The position numbers and the translations under genes are program-made. Below the pieces are notes generated by a model, which saw only the letters and a list, made by a program, of their open reading frames with translations, was not told the origin of the DNA and did not search any database. Shown piece after piece: positions 48,131 through 57,976 of a DNA stretch of 64,000 nucleotides. Source of the stretch: Thioalkalivibrio sulfidiphilus HL-EbGr7 (GTDB lineage: Bacteria > Pseudomonadota > Gammaproteobacteria > Ectothiorhodospirales > Ectothiorhodospiraceae); the NCBI RefSeq assembly GCF_000021985.1, contig NC_011901.1:2170001-2234000 (forward strand), written 5' to 3'. Position 1 is the stretch's first letter. The number at the start of each line of letters is the position of its first letter.

Positions 48131-49249
48131 TCAGCTTTCACGGGAAACGTTCACTTCATACCCGTGCCTCATCAGCAAGGCATGCTGCCGCGCCTGATCA
48201 AGATCGTAGGCCACCATCTCGCGTACCATCTCTTCAGTGGAGATCTCCGGCACCCAACCCAGTCGTTCCCGTGCGCGTGTAGGATCCCCCAACAGCGTCT
48301 CCACCTCAGTCGGTCTAAAGTATCGAGGATCCACAGCCACAATGATGTCGCCTGGCTTCACTGCAGGCGCCGAATCGCCGGATACGGCTTCCACGATACC
48401 CTTCTCTTCCACTCCGTCTCCCTCGAATCGGACCGTAATCCCCAATTCCTCGGCACTCATACGTACAAAATCACGAACGGAATACTGCACACCTGTTGCG
48501 ATCACGAAGTCTTCTGCCTGATCCTGCTGCAGCATCAGCCACTGCATGCGCACGTAATCCTTGGCATGCCCCCAATCGCGAAGGGCACCCATATTCCCAA
48601 GATAGAGACATTGCTCGATACCCTGGGCGATATTCGACAAGCCTCGCGTAATCTTGCGAGTGACAAAGGTCTCTCCACGGCGCGGGGACTCATGGTTGAA
48701 CAAAATACCGTTGCAGGCATACATACCGTAGGCCTCGCGATAGTTCACCGTGATCCAGTATGCATAGAGCTTTGCGGCGGCATATGGCGAGCGCGGGTAA
48801 AACGGCGTTGTCTCCTTTTGGGGAACTTCCTGGACCAAGCCGTAGAGCTCGGATGTGGAGGCCTGGTAGAAGCGCGTCTCCTTCTCAAGACCAGCGATAC
48901 GAATCGCCTCCAGCAGCCTCAGCGTACCCAGCGCGTCCACATCCGCCGTATATTCCGGTGACTCGAAACTCACTGCCACATGCGACTGGGCGCCAAGGTT
49001 GTAGACTTCGTCGGGCCGGACCTGTTGAATGATACGTATGAGGTTCGACGAGTCCGTCAGATCCCCGTAATGGAGGACCAACTTCCGGTCCCGCTCGTGG
49101 GGATCCTGGTAGAGATGGTCGATTCGCTCCGTATTAAATAGCGACGCGCGGCGTTTGATGCCGTGCACCTCATAGCCCTTCTCCAGCAGGAACTCAGCCA
49201 GGTAAGAACCATCCTGGCCGGTGATCCCCGTAATCAGTGCCTTCTTCAT
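48131..49249 (-). CDS. gmd: GDP-mannose 4,6-dehydratase
   Basis: This 372-residue enzyme converts GDP-mannose to GDP-4-keto-6-deoxymannose. Seen are the N-terminal [55 protein letters not shown] with the catalytic Tyr/Lys and [18 protein letters not shown]. It pairs with fcl for GDP-L-fucose. The stop of the upstream glycosyltransferase gene overlaps its start. Confidence 0.97.
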   Translation of the reverse strand: MKKALITGITGQDGSYLAEFLLEKGYEVHGIKRRASLFNTERIDHLYQDPHERDRKLVLHYGDLTDSSNLIRIIQQVRPDEVYNLGAQSHVAVSFESPEYTADVDALGTLRLLEAIRIAGLEKETRFYQASTSELYGLVQEVPQKETTPFYPRSPYAAAKLYAYWITVNYREAYGMYACNGILFNHESPRRGETFVTRKITRGLSNIAQGIEQCLYLGNMGALRDWGHAKDYVRMQWLMLQQDQAEDFVIATGVQYSVRDFVRMSAEELGITVRFEGDGVEEKGIVEAVSGDSAPAVKPGDIIVAVDPRYFRPTEVETLLGDPTRARERLGWVPEISTEEMVREMVAYDLDQARQHALLMRHGYEVNVSRES

Positions 49250-50511
49250 TTCTCCTCCAATACAGGCCGCGCCGAGCCAGAGACAAGGGCGTTCAGCTCC
49301 GCTTCGAATCGCGTCATGATACTGTCATATCCAAGATGTTTCTCAGCATAGGTCCGCGCACGCGCCCCCAATACCTTGCGCTGCGACTCATCACGTGCAA
49401 GCTCGACCACCGCCTCGGCAAGGGCCCGCGGATCGCCGGGAGGTACCCGCACCCCGCATTCATCCATAACCTGCCCGACCTGTGTGCCTTTCGTTGCAGT
49501 TGCCACGGTCGCCCGCCCACTAGCGAGCATACCCGTCAGCTTCGACGGCATGACCAGATCTGCCGCATCCGCCCGCTGTGGGAGCACGTGGATATCCGCT
49601 AAATTCAGCAGTTCGTTGAGTCTTTCCAAGGGCTGAAGCGGCAGCCATCGGACATTAGAGAGCCCCGACGACATGGCCTCCAGCCGGGCACGTGCGCTGC
49701 CCGTTCCGGCAATGACCCAGACCACATTACGCTCGTCGGCGACCAATTTCGCAGCTTCAATGAGCACCTCGAGCCCTTGTTTCTCCCCGAGGTTACCCGA
49801 GTACAGTACAACCACCGCGTCACTCGAAAGGCCCAGTTCATGACGAAAGACGGATGGCTTGTCTAATGGACATATCGCGTGAGTATCCGCCCAGTTCGGG
49901 AACAACACTCTGGCCTCGTCCATAACACCTTTCTCAGCAAAGCGGTCCATCATTCGATCCGATATGGTCGATACCCGGTCGAAGCGACTCAGCAGGGCAC
50001 GCTCCGTCCGCATGGCCTGCCTCTTGAACCACCCGCCTCCTACCAACCCCATGTCGAAAGCGGCGTCGACCTCGAAGTCCTGAACATGAAGCCAGGATTT
50101 TGCGCGCGCGAGGCGGGCAAGCAGTAACGCAGTCGGCGCAACCGCCAAGGTGGGCTCTACAGACATGACAACATCAGGCCGCCACCGTGCATGCGCCAGT
50201 GCTACCGGGAGACTGCTCAGAGCGAAACTTGCCAGATGTATCAGCCGCTTCTTTCCGCTGGGCTTACGCGGCACCCAGATCGGGCAGCGGTGCACTCGAA
50301 CGCGAGACTGATCATCAAAGCACCAGGACTCTCGGCGATACTTCCAGGGAGAGTAACCGCCGAGCACGCGCCAGTCCGGATAGTACGGTGGGGCCGTAAC
50401 GACCTGTACATCATGGCCACGAGCCGCCAGCCACGCGGCCATCTCTCCACTGTACTTGCCAATGCCCGTCAGCTCGGGGGCAAAGTTGATTCCGTAGAGA
50501 AGGATGCGCAT
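49246..50511 (-). CDS. WcaI-like glycosyltransferase, family 4
   Basis: This 421-residue GT-B glycosyltransferase resembles colanic-acid WcaI. Seen are [40 protein letters not shown], a Rossmann segment [20 protein letters not shown] and the sugar-nucleotide region [17 protein letters not shown]. The gmd and wcaJ context supports a colanic-like or fucose-containing polymer. The donor sugar is not determined. Confidence 0.92.
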   Translation of the reverse strand: MRILLYGINFAPELTGIGKYSGEMAAWLAARGHDVQVVTAPPYYPDWRVLGGYSPWKYRRESWCFDDQSRVRVHRCPIWVPRKPSGKKRLIHLASFALSSLPVALAHARWRPDVVMSVEPTLAVAPTALLLARLARAKSWLHVQDFEVDAAFDMGLVGGGWFKRQAMRTERALLSRFDRVSTISDRMMDRFAEKGVMDEARVLFPNWADTHAICPLDKPSVFRHELGLSSDAVVVLYSGNLGEKQGLEVLIEAAKLVADERNVVWVIAGTGSARARLEAMSSGLSNVRWLPLQPLERLNELLNLADIHVLPQRADAADLVMPSKLTGMLASGRATVATATKGTQVGQVMDECGVRVPPGDPRALAEAVVELARDESQRKVLGARARTYAEKHLGYDSIMTRFEAELNALVSGSARPVLEEK

Positions 50512-50571
50512 TACGAAACGGAACTCATTCGGACCTTTCCAGATCCAGAGATATTAAGCGGCTGTAATTCC

Positions 50572-51300
50572 TCATGACTTTTTGAACAGAAAATCCGCCT
50601 GAATGGCACGGCCCGCGCGATCGTAACTCATGTTGAACACACCAGTGAGACGAAAGCCTCTCTCCCGAAGCCATGCGATGACCTCATCAGCGAAGGCCTG
50701 CCCGGCATAGAGTTCGACGAATGAACACTCGACATACACCCAATCGAACAGTGGCAACAAGTCTTCACTACCCGCCAGCGCCTGTAACTCGAAGCCCTGC
50801 ACATCCAGCTTCAACAACGAAGGCGCCACGATCTCCTCTGCGGACAACACATCCGCAAGGCGGACAACACTTATCCTTCCCCTTCCGATCTCGGCTGTTC
50901 CTGGGAATAACTCATCCTGGCGGCCTGTGATTGGCAGGAGCGAGGAAGAATCATCCCGTTCGGAAAGATGAATATCCGCCTCTCCCTTCTCCGGTCCCAC
51001 GGCCGCCTCTAACAAGCAAACCCGTACGTCGCTGGCCAGTGTCGCACGATAGCCAGAAGCCGGCGCCGACAGCGGCTCGAAAGAATAAATCTGCGCATCG
51101 GCGAAAGCGGCCCGCGCGGCCAACGCAAATTGGCCTCTGTTCGCACCAATGTCCACCACTGTGCGGCAAGCGCCTAGCTGACGCAACACGGTGATATGCT
51201 CCACACCCGCCGCAACACGGTGCTGCATCAAGGCCTTGCGCCACAGTGAAACGGTTAATATGGAGGCCAGTTTGCGAGCCTGCAGCAACAACCGACTCAT
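50572..51300 (-). CDS. FkbM family methyltransferase
   Basis: This 242-residue SAM methyltransferase has VVDIGANRGQFALAAR as the SAM motif, FEPLSAPASGYR, SLLKLDVQGFELQALAGSE and WVYVECSFVELY. It probably O-methylates a sugar of the surface polymer. It is coupled by ATGA overlap to the next glycosyltransferase. A second FkbM protein lies at 60378-61085. Confidence 0.9.
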   Translation of the reverse strand: MSRLLLQARKLASILTVSLWRKALMQHRVAAGVEHITVLRQLGACRTVVDIGANRGQFALAARAAFADAQIYSFEPLSAPASGYRATLASDVRVCLLEAAVGPEKGEADIHLSERDDSSSLLPITGRQDELFPGTAEIGRGRISVVRLADVLSAEEIVAPSLLKLDVQGFELQALAGSEDLLPLFDWVYVECSFVELYAGQAFADEVIAWLRERGFRLTGVFNMSYDRAGRAIQADFLFKKS

Positions 51301-52544
51301 TGGTCGGACCTATGAATAATCTTGCAGTGAGCGCTTTGCCCTGACGAGTGTCTCTCAATAACCTCCGTGTACTCGTCTGTTAGTGCATCCACAATGGAAG
51401 GCCAAGTGTACTGCGCCTGCACCAACTTCCTGCCCGCGTTACCCATGGTGCGCCGCCGTTCTGGGTCGTGCAGCAATTCATTGATGGCCACCGCCACCTC
51501 ATCCGCGTCACAGCGGGTGACCAGGCCCGCCCCGGCCCGGCTCACCTCGGCATGGATATTCACTTGGTCGGAAATAACCACCGGCAATGCGCAGGCCATG
51601 GCTTCCACTACTGTCATACCAAAGTTTTCAGTGTACGAAGGAAGCACAAATACATCCGAGTCGACATAGGCCTGCACTACATCGGTGCCCTCGAGTGACC
51701 CGGCGAAATGAACCGAGCCTTCCAAGCCGTGTTCGCGAACCCAATCCCGAACGTGTCGACCATAATCATCATTCTCAGGCCCAGCAATCACTAGCTGGGC
51801 TTCGGGTGCCAAGGATCGTAGTTGCGAAAAAGCTGAAATCAAAAGATCTAAGCCTTTTTTGAAATGAAGTCGCCCGAGGAAAAGCACCACTGGCCTCTCA
51901 CCCAATCCCAATCTTATACGTAGCGCGCCGCGCGGCGGTAAGCGCTGGTATTTTGCCCAGTCAACAGCGCTTGATATGACAAAAGATGGAATATCCAAAT
52001 CTAGATAATCCGCAAGACGCCGCTCTTCTTCCGTCACAAAATGTAAAGCGCTTGCGCCACGCAGATTAGGTAAATCGAACAATCTCTCATAAAGCCGCTT
52101 TAGCCACACATGGCCGGCCGAGCTTCGCTCATATAAATATGGGTCTAGAGACCCATGCGGCTTAATGATGTAAGGTATATTTTGTCTTCGCGCCTGCCAT
52201 GCCGCATAGGTCGAAGGGAAGCGATAAAGTCCGTTAATGTGAACAATGTCAAACTGTGATATGTTGCGTTTGAGGTACGCCATGAGATCACGGGAGAACC
52301 GCAATGGCGTAAACTGGACTGACGAATACAGCACGGGCACCAAAGAATCTGACACATTACCCCAGCCGGGATCACACAGCACACCATTCGGATAATTGGT
52401 ATTTGTAGTAGCGATAGTAACCTCATGACCACTCTCGAGCTGCGCCTTCGCAAGAGGAAGCAAAACACTAACCGGACCTCCATATCGCGGGGACAGCGTC
52501 TCAATGACATGAAGGATCTTAAAACGCTGATCGGAATTCACCAT
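51297..52544 (-). CDS. Family 4 glycosyltransferase
   Basis: This 415-residue GT-B enzyme has an N-terminal ILHVIETLSPRYGGPVSVLL, VVLFLGRLHFKKGLDLLISA and the C-terminal ENFGMTVVEAMACALPVVIS. The specificity is unknown. The upstream neighbour is the SQD1-type synthase, so it may transfer the sugar made there; this is inference only. Confidence 0.92.
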   Translation of the reverse strand: MVNSDQRFKILHVIETLSPRYGGPVSVLLPLAKAQLESGHEVTIATTNTNYPNGVLCDPGWGNVSDSLVPVLYSSVQFTPLRFSRDLMAYLKRNISQFDIVHINGLYRFPSTYAAWQARRQNIPYIIKPHGSLDPYLYERSSAGHVWLKRLYERLFDLPNLRGASALHFVTEEERRLADYLDLDIPSFVISSAVDWAKYQRLPPRGALRIRLGLGERPVVLFLGRLHFKKGLDLLISAFSQLRSLAPEAQLVIAGPENDDYGRHVRDWVREHGLEGSVHFAGSLEGTDVVQAYVDSDVFVLPSYTENFGMTVVEAMACALPVVISDQVNIHAEVSRAGAGLVTRCDADEVAVAINELLHDPERRRTMGNAGRKLVQAQYTWPSIVDALTDEYTEVIERHSSGQSAHCKIIHRSDQ

Positions 52545-52619
52545 GAGCCTCGAGATAATACCTGATATTTCAGTAACCGCTGATAGGAACGAATCTAATA
52601 ACGCAAAATTCAGAAATTC

Positions 52620-53780
52620 TTATTTCCACATAGAAACACATGGAATTTTTTCCTTGTCACACCTGTGTGCATATTTCTTGGCAATTTGCGTTACCTCTTC
52701 AAGTAGACCTTCATTCAGCGTGATTGGCTGAAGTCCCAAGCCCAGAAACCTATCATTCATAACATGCAGGTCATTTTCCTCTTCTTCGTTACGAGGATTC
52801 GACACGAAATTAATCTCTGCGCCAGTCTTATCCGACACCAATTTCGCCAACTCCCGAACACGATGGGTTTCCGTCATCTGATTCAGGATGTGTACGCGGT
52901 CACCCTTCTCAGGCGGATTCTGAATTGCTAACAGAACACAATGCACAGTGTCCTGAATATGAATAAAGGCGCGCGTCTGGCCGCCTGTGCCGTGAACCGT
53001 CAACGGATAGCCTATTGCCGCCTGCATCAGAAATCTATTAAGAACAGTTCCATAATCACCGTCATAATCAAATCGATTGATAAGGCGCTCATCCAATCTC
53101 GTCTGGCTCGTCTGGGTGCCCCAGACAATACCCTGATGAAGGTCCCTCACCCTGATGTCATCGTTCTTGTTGTAAAAATAAAACATCAGCTGATCCTGGG
53201 TTTTGGTCATATGGTAAATGCTACCGGGATCAGCTGGATAAAGGATTTCCTTCTCTACCACACCTCCGGCATCGGTCTGCACCTGAACCGTGACATAGCC
53301 TTCGGGTATCTTCATCCCTGCCGTTCCATATCCATAAACACCCATCGTTCCCAGGTGTACGACGTGAATGTCAAGCCCAGATTCGACAATAGCAGCAAGG
53401 AGGTTATGCGTTGCATTGATATTGTTATCAACGGTATACCGCTTTCCATGCGACCCTTTCATGGAATAGGGCGCAGCTCGCTGTTCAGCGAAATGCACTA
53501 CGGCATCTGGTTTCCACGATACCAGTAGATCGAGCAGCCTTTGGTAATTCCTCGCGACATTAAGGTTATGGAACTCGATGGTCTTACCTGACACCTCTTT
53601 CCATGCCCTGATGCGTTCACCCATTGGAGCTACTGGCGTCAGGGAGTCGCACTCAAGTTCGATATCTATCTTTCTTCTCGACAGGTTGTCGACTATGGAT
53701 ACCTCGTAGCCTTCCGCCGAGAGATACAAGGAAGTCGGCCAGCCGCAAAATCCGTCACCACCCAGAACAAGAACCTTCAT
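52620..53780 (-). CDS. SQD1-type UDP-sulfoquinovose synthase-like enzyme
   Basis: This 386-residue NAD-dependent SDR enzyme resembles SQD1, which makes UDP-sulfoquinovose from UDP-glucose and sulfite. Seen are LVLGGDGFCGWPTSLYLSAE, DAVVHFAEQRAAPYSM, HLGTMGVYG with Thr145 and SIYHMTKTQDQ with Tyr189/Lys193, plus RDLHQGIVWGTQT and GGQTRAFIHIQDTV. These are the SQD1-specific segments rather than generic epimerase ones. It lies in the polysaccharide locus rather than with lipid genes. Product specificity is inferred by family only. Confidence 0.87.
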   Translation of the reverse strand: MKVLVLGGDGFCGWPTSLYLSAEGYEVSIVDNLSRRKIDIELECDSLTPVAPMGERIRAWKEVSGKTIEFHNLNVARNYQRLLDLLVSWKPDAVVHFAEQRAAPYSMKGSHGKRYTVDNNINATHNLLAAIVESGLDIHVVHLGTMGVYGYGTAGMKIPEGYVTVQVQTDAGGVVEKEILYPADPGSIYHMTKTQDQLMFYFYNKNDDIRVRDLHQGIVWGTQTSQTRLDERLINRFDYDGDYGTVLNRFLMQAAIGYPLTVHGTGGQTRAFIHIQDTVHCVLLAIQNPPEKGDRVHILNQMTETHRVRELAKLVSDKTGAEINFVSNPRNEEEENDLHVMNDRFLGLGLQPITLNEGLLEEVTQIAKKYAHRCDKEKIPCVSMWK

Positions 53781-53895
53781 CTATCACCTCATTCGCCCAT
53801 ATCTGTGTGTATTATACCTACAGAACATAAACATCACGCGCTAATCTTTTAACCAAATAAATGCCAAACCACACGATAAATATGGACACCATATT

Positions 53896-54573
53896 CTAAC
53901 TAACATGGCCTCTGCTACGTGAAAAATATCGTGAATCTTTAGAAATCACTTTTTTACATTCTGCAGGCGCACCCGCATATAGCGCCCACGACTTATTATT
54001 TTCACCAACCAGCACCGCTCCAGCACCAACAATACAAAAATCTGCTAAAGAAGCCTTCGGGACAATAATTACACCAGAACCAACTAAGCAATAACTACCG
54101 ATAGTTACAGGGCCGCAGTCCTGCCTATTCTCAATATAATCTATCCCATGAGTCAGTATCTGCGAATCGTACCCAGCTATAGTCGTATACGAGCCAATTA
54201 TCACAGAATCAGTACAATCAATTAAATGAGATTTAGTAATTGACGATTCATCACCAAGTAACAACCGAGAATTGCGTTCATGTCGGTGAGAAAAGTGAGC
54301 TGAAGACTCCCCTGAGAATCCTGTTATCCAATTACCCCTCCCAATTGTCGAACCCGTACCCATCTCGAGCAAATCAAGATTCACAGCAACAGTTAACGGA
54401 CCGATTCTCGCGCCCCTTTTCAATATTAGTTTCCTAGGCATAACGAACGCCATACGTGAGATTCTGGCAGAGGGGTCTATTTGATAACCAAACGCAATAC
54501 TCAATGCCCGCCTTCTCATCGACCACGGAAGAACGCAAAACGCAAGATACAGGGCAACTTTAAGCCACTGCAT
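53896..54573 (-). CDS. Left-handed beta-helix acyltransferase
   Basis: This 225-residue hexapeptide-repeat acyltransferase has a hydrophobic N-terminal stretch (LYLAFCVLPWSM) and repeats such as VTIGSYCLVGSGVIIVPKAS and FCIVGAGAVLVG, typical of colanic-acid WcaF/WcaB relatives. It probably acetylates a sugar of the repeat unit. The GT2 stop codon overlaps its start by one base (TAATG). The sequence is AT-rich compared with the core, suggesting transfer. Confidence 0.87.
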   Translation of the reverse strand: MQWLKVALYLAFCVLPWSMRRRALSIAFGYQIDPSARISRMAFVMPRKLILKRGARIGPLTVAVNLDLLEMGTGSTIGRGNWITGFSGESSAHFSHRHERNSRLLLGDESSITKSHLIDCTDSVIIGSYTTIAGYDSQILTHGIDYIENRQDCGPVTIGSYCLVGSGVIIVPKASLADFCIVGAGAVLVGENNKSWALYAGAPAECKKVISKDSRYFSRSRGHVS

Positions 54574-55376
54574 TATTTTGAAGCACCAAACACGGGGCCA
54601 TACATAATCCGTTCAAAGGTATCACGTGGATTTAGAATCTTTCTTAAATGAACAAGAAGGAACCCCATCACCTTATCAGGAAAAGTCTTCTGCCTGCCCA
54701 ATAGCCTTTTAAAGATTCTCTCTCTGTATTCTGAATGCGCATCATGCAATCGAGCTGATCCGGTTATGCTTTCAGGATGGACTCTATATTGACTAAATAT
54801 GGAATTCACAACCTTAAAAACGGCACCTTTGAGCGCCATATCAATGAAGAGCTCTGCGTCCCAATTGGATTTGTTATCAACATTAAAACCACCCACTGAA
54901 CTGAATTTTGAGCCCTTAAAAAAAGTTGATGGCTGAATGAGAATACAGGCGCCATATGCCGCCATGTAAATATGGAATCTATCCGAAAAAAGTCGACGGG
55001 CAACATTACCATGTTCATCGACCACAAGCGCACCACCTGATACAACGTCTACACATGGAAAATGTTCAAATACTTTTGCCGCTGCCGAAAAAGCACCCGG
55101 CATAAATACATCGTCGGAATTCAAGAACCCATAAATATCACCAGTCGCCTGCGTAAATCCCTTGTTAAGGCCGTCGGCTGGCCCTAGATCTGTCTCGTAG
55201 ATAATCTTATCAATACGGTCCCGGTAACGCTCGATGATGTCACGACTACCGTCAGTGGAACCGGGATCGACCACAATGTATTCGACGTCTGGATAATCCT
55301 GGTCGAGCACCGACAGTATGGCCTGCTCAAGAAACTCAGCCTGATTGAAGGAGATGGTAACGATCGAAAATTTCAT
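54573..55376 (-). CDS. Family 2 glycosyltransferase
   Basis: This 267-residue GT-A enzyme has the N-terminal FSIVTISFNQAEFLEQAI and the metal-binding FLNSDDVFMPG. The segment YIVVDPGSTDGSRDII is typical of the WcaA/WcaE class. The specificity is unknown. It lies in the AT-rich part of the locus and is coupled to the acyltransferase gene. Confidence 0.93.
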   Translation of the reverse strand: MKFSIVTISFNQAEFLEQAILSVLDQDYPDVEYIVVDPGSTDGSRDIIERYRDRIDKIIYETDLGPADGLNKGFTQATGDIYGFLNSDDVFMPGAFSAAAKVFEHFPCVDVVSGGALVVDEHGNVARRLFSDRFHIYMAAYGACILIQPSTFFKGSKFSSVGGFNVDNKSNWDAELFIDMALKGAVFKVVNSIFSQYRVHPESITGSARLHDAHSEYRERIFKRLLGRQKTFPDKVMGFLLVHLRKILNPRDTFERIMYGPVFGASK

Positions 55377-56226
55377 TCAGCACTCCTCTCGGCGACACCG
55401 CAAGCACCACTTATTAACGAACATCGCAACACCCTGCCCTTTCAGGTCGCGGCGGCATGTAACTCATCATAACTATGACAAAAAAGGGCACCATAAATCT
55501 CGCCCATGCGGCATACGGCGAGAACAGCACATCCCAAATTAGAACGAGAGCTGCGAAAACCACAAGCGGCGCCATGCGCTGCGCCACAAGGTGACGATAA
55601 AGCAGAAGTCGCACCGGAAGACTGAGGACCCAGAGCCAGAAAATCAATCCCATTACTCCTGCCTCCACCCAAGCACCCATCAGGTAGGAATGCGACGGAA
55701 TCAGGCATTCCTGATTCATTGTACCCGGGTAATAACCGGCTCGCTCCTTGAGCTCAAGCAGTAACGCGGCGTATTCGCAGTCCTTCGCCCACGAACCATG
55801 ACCCAACCAAGGCGACTCAAGTACCGCACGACTCGATACCATGAGCTCACTTCGCCCCCCGAGAAGCAGGCCGAATTCACCATCTGCCTGCATGTCATAA
55901 CGCATCAGCGCAGTTTCTCCAAGCCATCCCTTCTGGACACTGTACTCATATACCTGAACGAGAATCAGAGACGCCCCCAATCCCAATGCAGCCAGCGTCA
56001 CCACCTGCCTTATGGTGATCCGATTCAGAGCACGTTGTGGTGAACGAAACGCCTGCAGGGCAAGATAGCAAGCCGCCAAGAAAGCCAGCCCACCCAACGA
56101 ACGGAAGTCCATGTACACATTGAGTGCAGCCGCCAACAGAAGAACCCCCGCTGGCAATAGCCGACCAAAGCTGCGGAAGTTCGACAGCATAACGGCAAGC
56201 AAGACCAGCAGCCAGGTGACACCTAA

Positions 56227-57417
56227 GGAAACTCTGAAAAAGACTTTCTGATTTGGCAAAATACCGCGACCCCACCCACCGAGTTTCCCGATGAAGCAGA
56301 TGACCTTCGCCGACGCCGAGTACGCTGGCAAGCGCAAGCAAACCCGCAAGGAGTTGTTCCTGATCGAGATGGATCGGGTGGTGCCGTGGAAGGGCTTGAT
56401 TGCTTTGATCGAGCCACATTATCCGAAGGGTGAAGGTGGCCGTCCGGCCTACCCGTTGATGGCGATGCTGCGTGTGCATCTGCTGCAGAACTGGTTCGGC
56501 TACAGCGATCCAGCGATGGAGGAAGCGCTGTACGAAACCACGATCCTGCGCCAGTTTGCCGGGCTGAACCTGGAGCGCATCCCCGACGAAACCACCATTC
56601 TCAACTTCCGCCGCTTGCTGGAGAAACACGAGCTGGCGGCCGGCATCCTCGCTGTCATCAATGGCTATCTGGGCGACCGCGGCCTGTCGCTGCGCCAGGG
56701 CACCATCGTCGATGCAACGCTGATCAATGCGCCCAGTTCGACCAAGAACAAGGACGGCAAGCGCGACCCGGAAATGCACCAGACCAAGAAGGGAAACCAG
56801 TATTATTTTGGCATGAAGGCCCACATCGGCGCCGATGACGAATCGGGTCTGGTGCACAGCGTAGTGGGCACGGCGGCCAATGTGGCGGATGTCACCCAGG
56901 TGGACAAATTGCTGCATGGCGACGAAAACGTGGTCTGCGCCGATGCAGGCTACACCGGTGTCGAAAAGCGGCCCGAGCATGAAGGACGTGAAGTTATCTG
57001 GCAGGTGGCGGCACGCCGCAGCACCTACAAAAAACTCGATAAGCGCAGCGTGCTGTACAAAGCCAAGCGCAAGATTGAAAAGGCCAAGGCTCAGGTGCGC
57101 GCCAAGGTCGAGCATCCGTTCCGGGTAATCAAGCGCCAGTTCGGTTACACCAAGGTGCGCTTTCGCGGCTTGGCCAAAAACACGGCGCAACTGGTGACAC
57201 TGTTCGCTCTGTCGAACCTGTGGATGGCGCGCCGACATTTACTGGCGAATGCAGGAGAGGTGCGCCTGTAATGTGGAAAATGGCTGCCGCGAGGTGCTCG
57301 CGGCGGCTAAAAACACAGAAATAAGCGGGTGATCTGAGCGTTTTTGATCGATTTGCCGCTTTTAAAATCGGCAGGGGCTGAAGTCAGCCAGAAATACACA
57401 ACTACTTCAGACCATCC
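56227..57417 (+). mobile_element. IS5-family insertion sequence
   Basis: The 1191-bp element has imperfect inverted ends (GGAAACTCTGAAAAAG on the left, GGATGGTCTGAAGTAG on the right) and is flanked by the duplicated target CTAA (56223-56226 and 57418-57421). The YTAR target fits the IS5 subgroup. One transposase gene fills most of it. Confidence 0.93.
56291..57271 (+). CDS. IS5-family DDE transposase
   Basis: This 326-residue DDE transposase is of the IS5 group. It has the N-terminal domain EGGRPAYPLMAMLRVHLLQNW, IPDETTILNFRRLLE and the catalytic residues in IVDATLINAPSS (Asp), VCADAGYTGVEKR (Asp) and KAKVEHPFRVIKRQFG (Glu). The frame is intact, so the element may still be active. Confidence 0.95.
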   Translation: MKQMTFADAEYAGKRKQTRKELFLIEMDRVVPWKGLIALIEPHYPKGEGGRPAYPLMAMLRVHLLQNWFGYSDPAMEEALYETTILRQFAGLNLERIPDETTILNFRRLLEKHELAAGILAVINGYLGDRGLSLRQGTIVDATLINAPSSTKNKDGKRDPEMHQTKKGNQYYFGMKAHIGADDESGLVHSVVGTAANVADVTQVDKLLHGDENVVCADAGYTGVEKRPEHEGREVIWQVAARRSTYKKLDKRSVLYKAKRKIEKAKAQVRAKVEHPFRVIKRQFGYTKVRFRGLAKNTAQLVTLFALSNLWMARRHLLANAGEVRL

Positions 57418-57976
57418 CTAAGCCATAGCCGAACTTCCAGGGGTATGTAACGCCGTGATGGCTTGGCGCCACGTAATACATGATGATGTCCCCCAATGCC
57501 GCACCTGCAATAAATAGCAATAGCCGCTTGGGCTTGCCATACAACAGCAGATAGAGGACACAGAAATTAATCAACGTAAAGACGATCTTCGACCATCCTC
57601 TCGAAAAGTCGTCAAACGGGATCAACCGCACCAGATCGCTCACCACCTGGGCAGTAAGCCAAAGTATCAATAGTGAAATAAAGGCTAATGGCATGCGTTT
57701 GGAAAGACGCTGCCCGCTGGTGGCCAGTAGTGGAAACAGCAGCAGTGCCAGCAGTATCTCTGTCAGATAGAGTCTTCCGACAACCTCTATCTGCACAAAG
57801 CGCAGCAAGGGGATGATGAAGACCACTACGTCAAGAAAACCCAAACGTATCGGGCTGAAGACCATCCTTTCGGCTACGACCTGTTGGGTGTTAGAACCCC
57901 TTTCAGGTGATGTGACGCTCACACGCAGTCCTCGATCAATACTCGCCGAATACCCACGACATTTTTATGTAAAATT

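Larger units (their letters stand above)
55414..57922 (-). pseudogene. Wzy-type polymerase gene split by an IS5-family element
   Basis: The N-terminal part (57418-57922, starting at GTG 57922) and the C-terminal part (55414-56226) are pieces of one membrane protein. Removing the IS and one copy of the 4-bp duplication CTAA joins the sequences in frame (KFGYGLG followed by VTWLLVLLAV), giving about 437 residues. The C-terminal part has WLGHGSWAKDCEYAALL and IPSHSYLMGAWVEAGVMGLIF, typical of Wzy/O-antigen polymerases, and about ten helices. The disruption is probably recent because both halves remain open. Confidence 0.87.

Noticed and set aside
55414-56349. A separate complete membrane-protein gene starting at 56349
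   Set aside because: The first 41 codons are IS sequence. The frame matches the second half of the interrupted gene and joins in frame with the N-terminal half.
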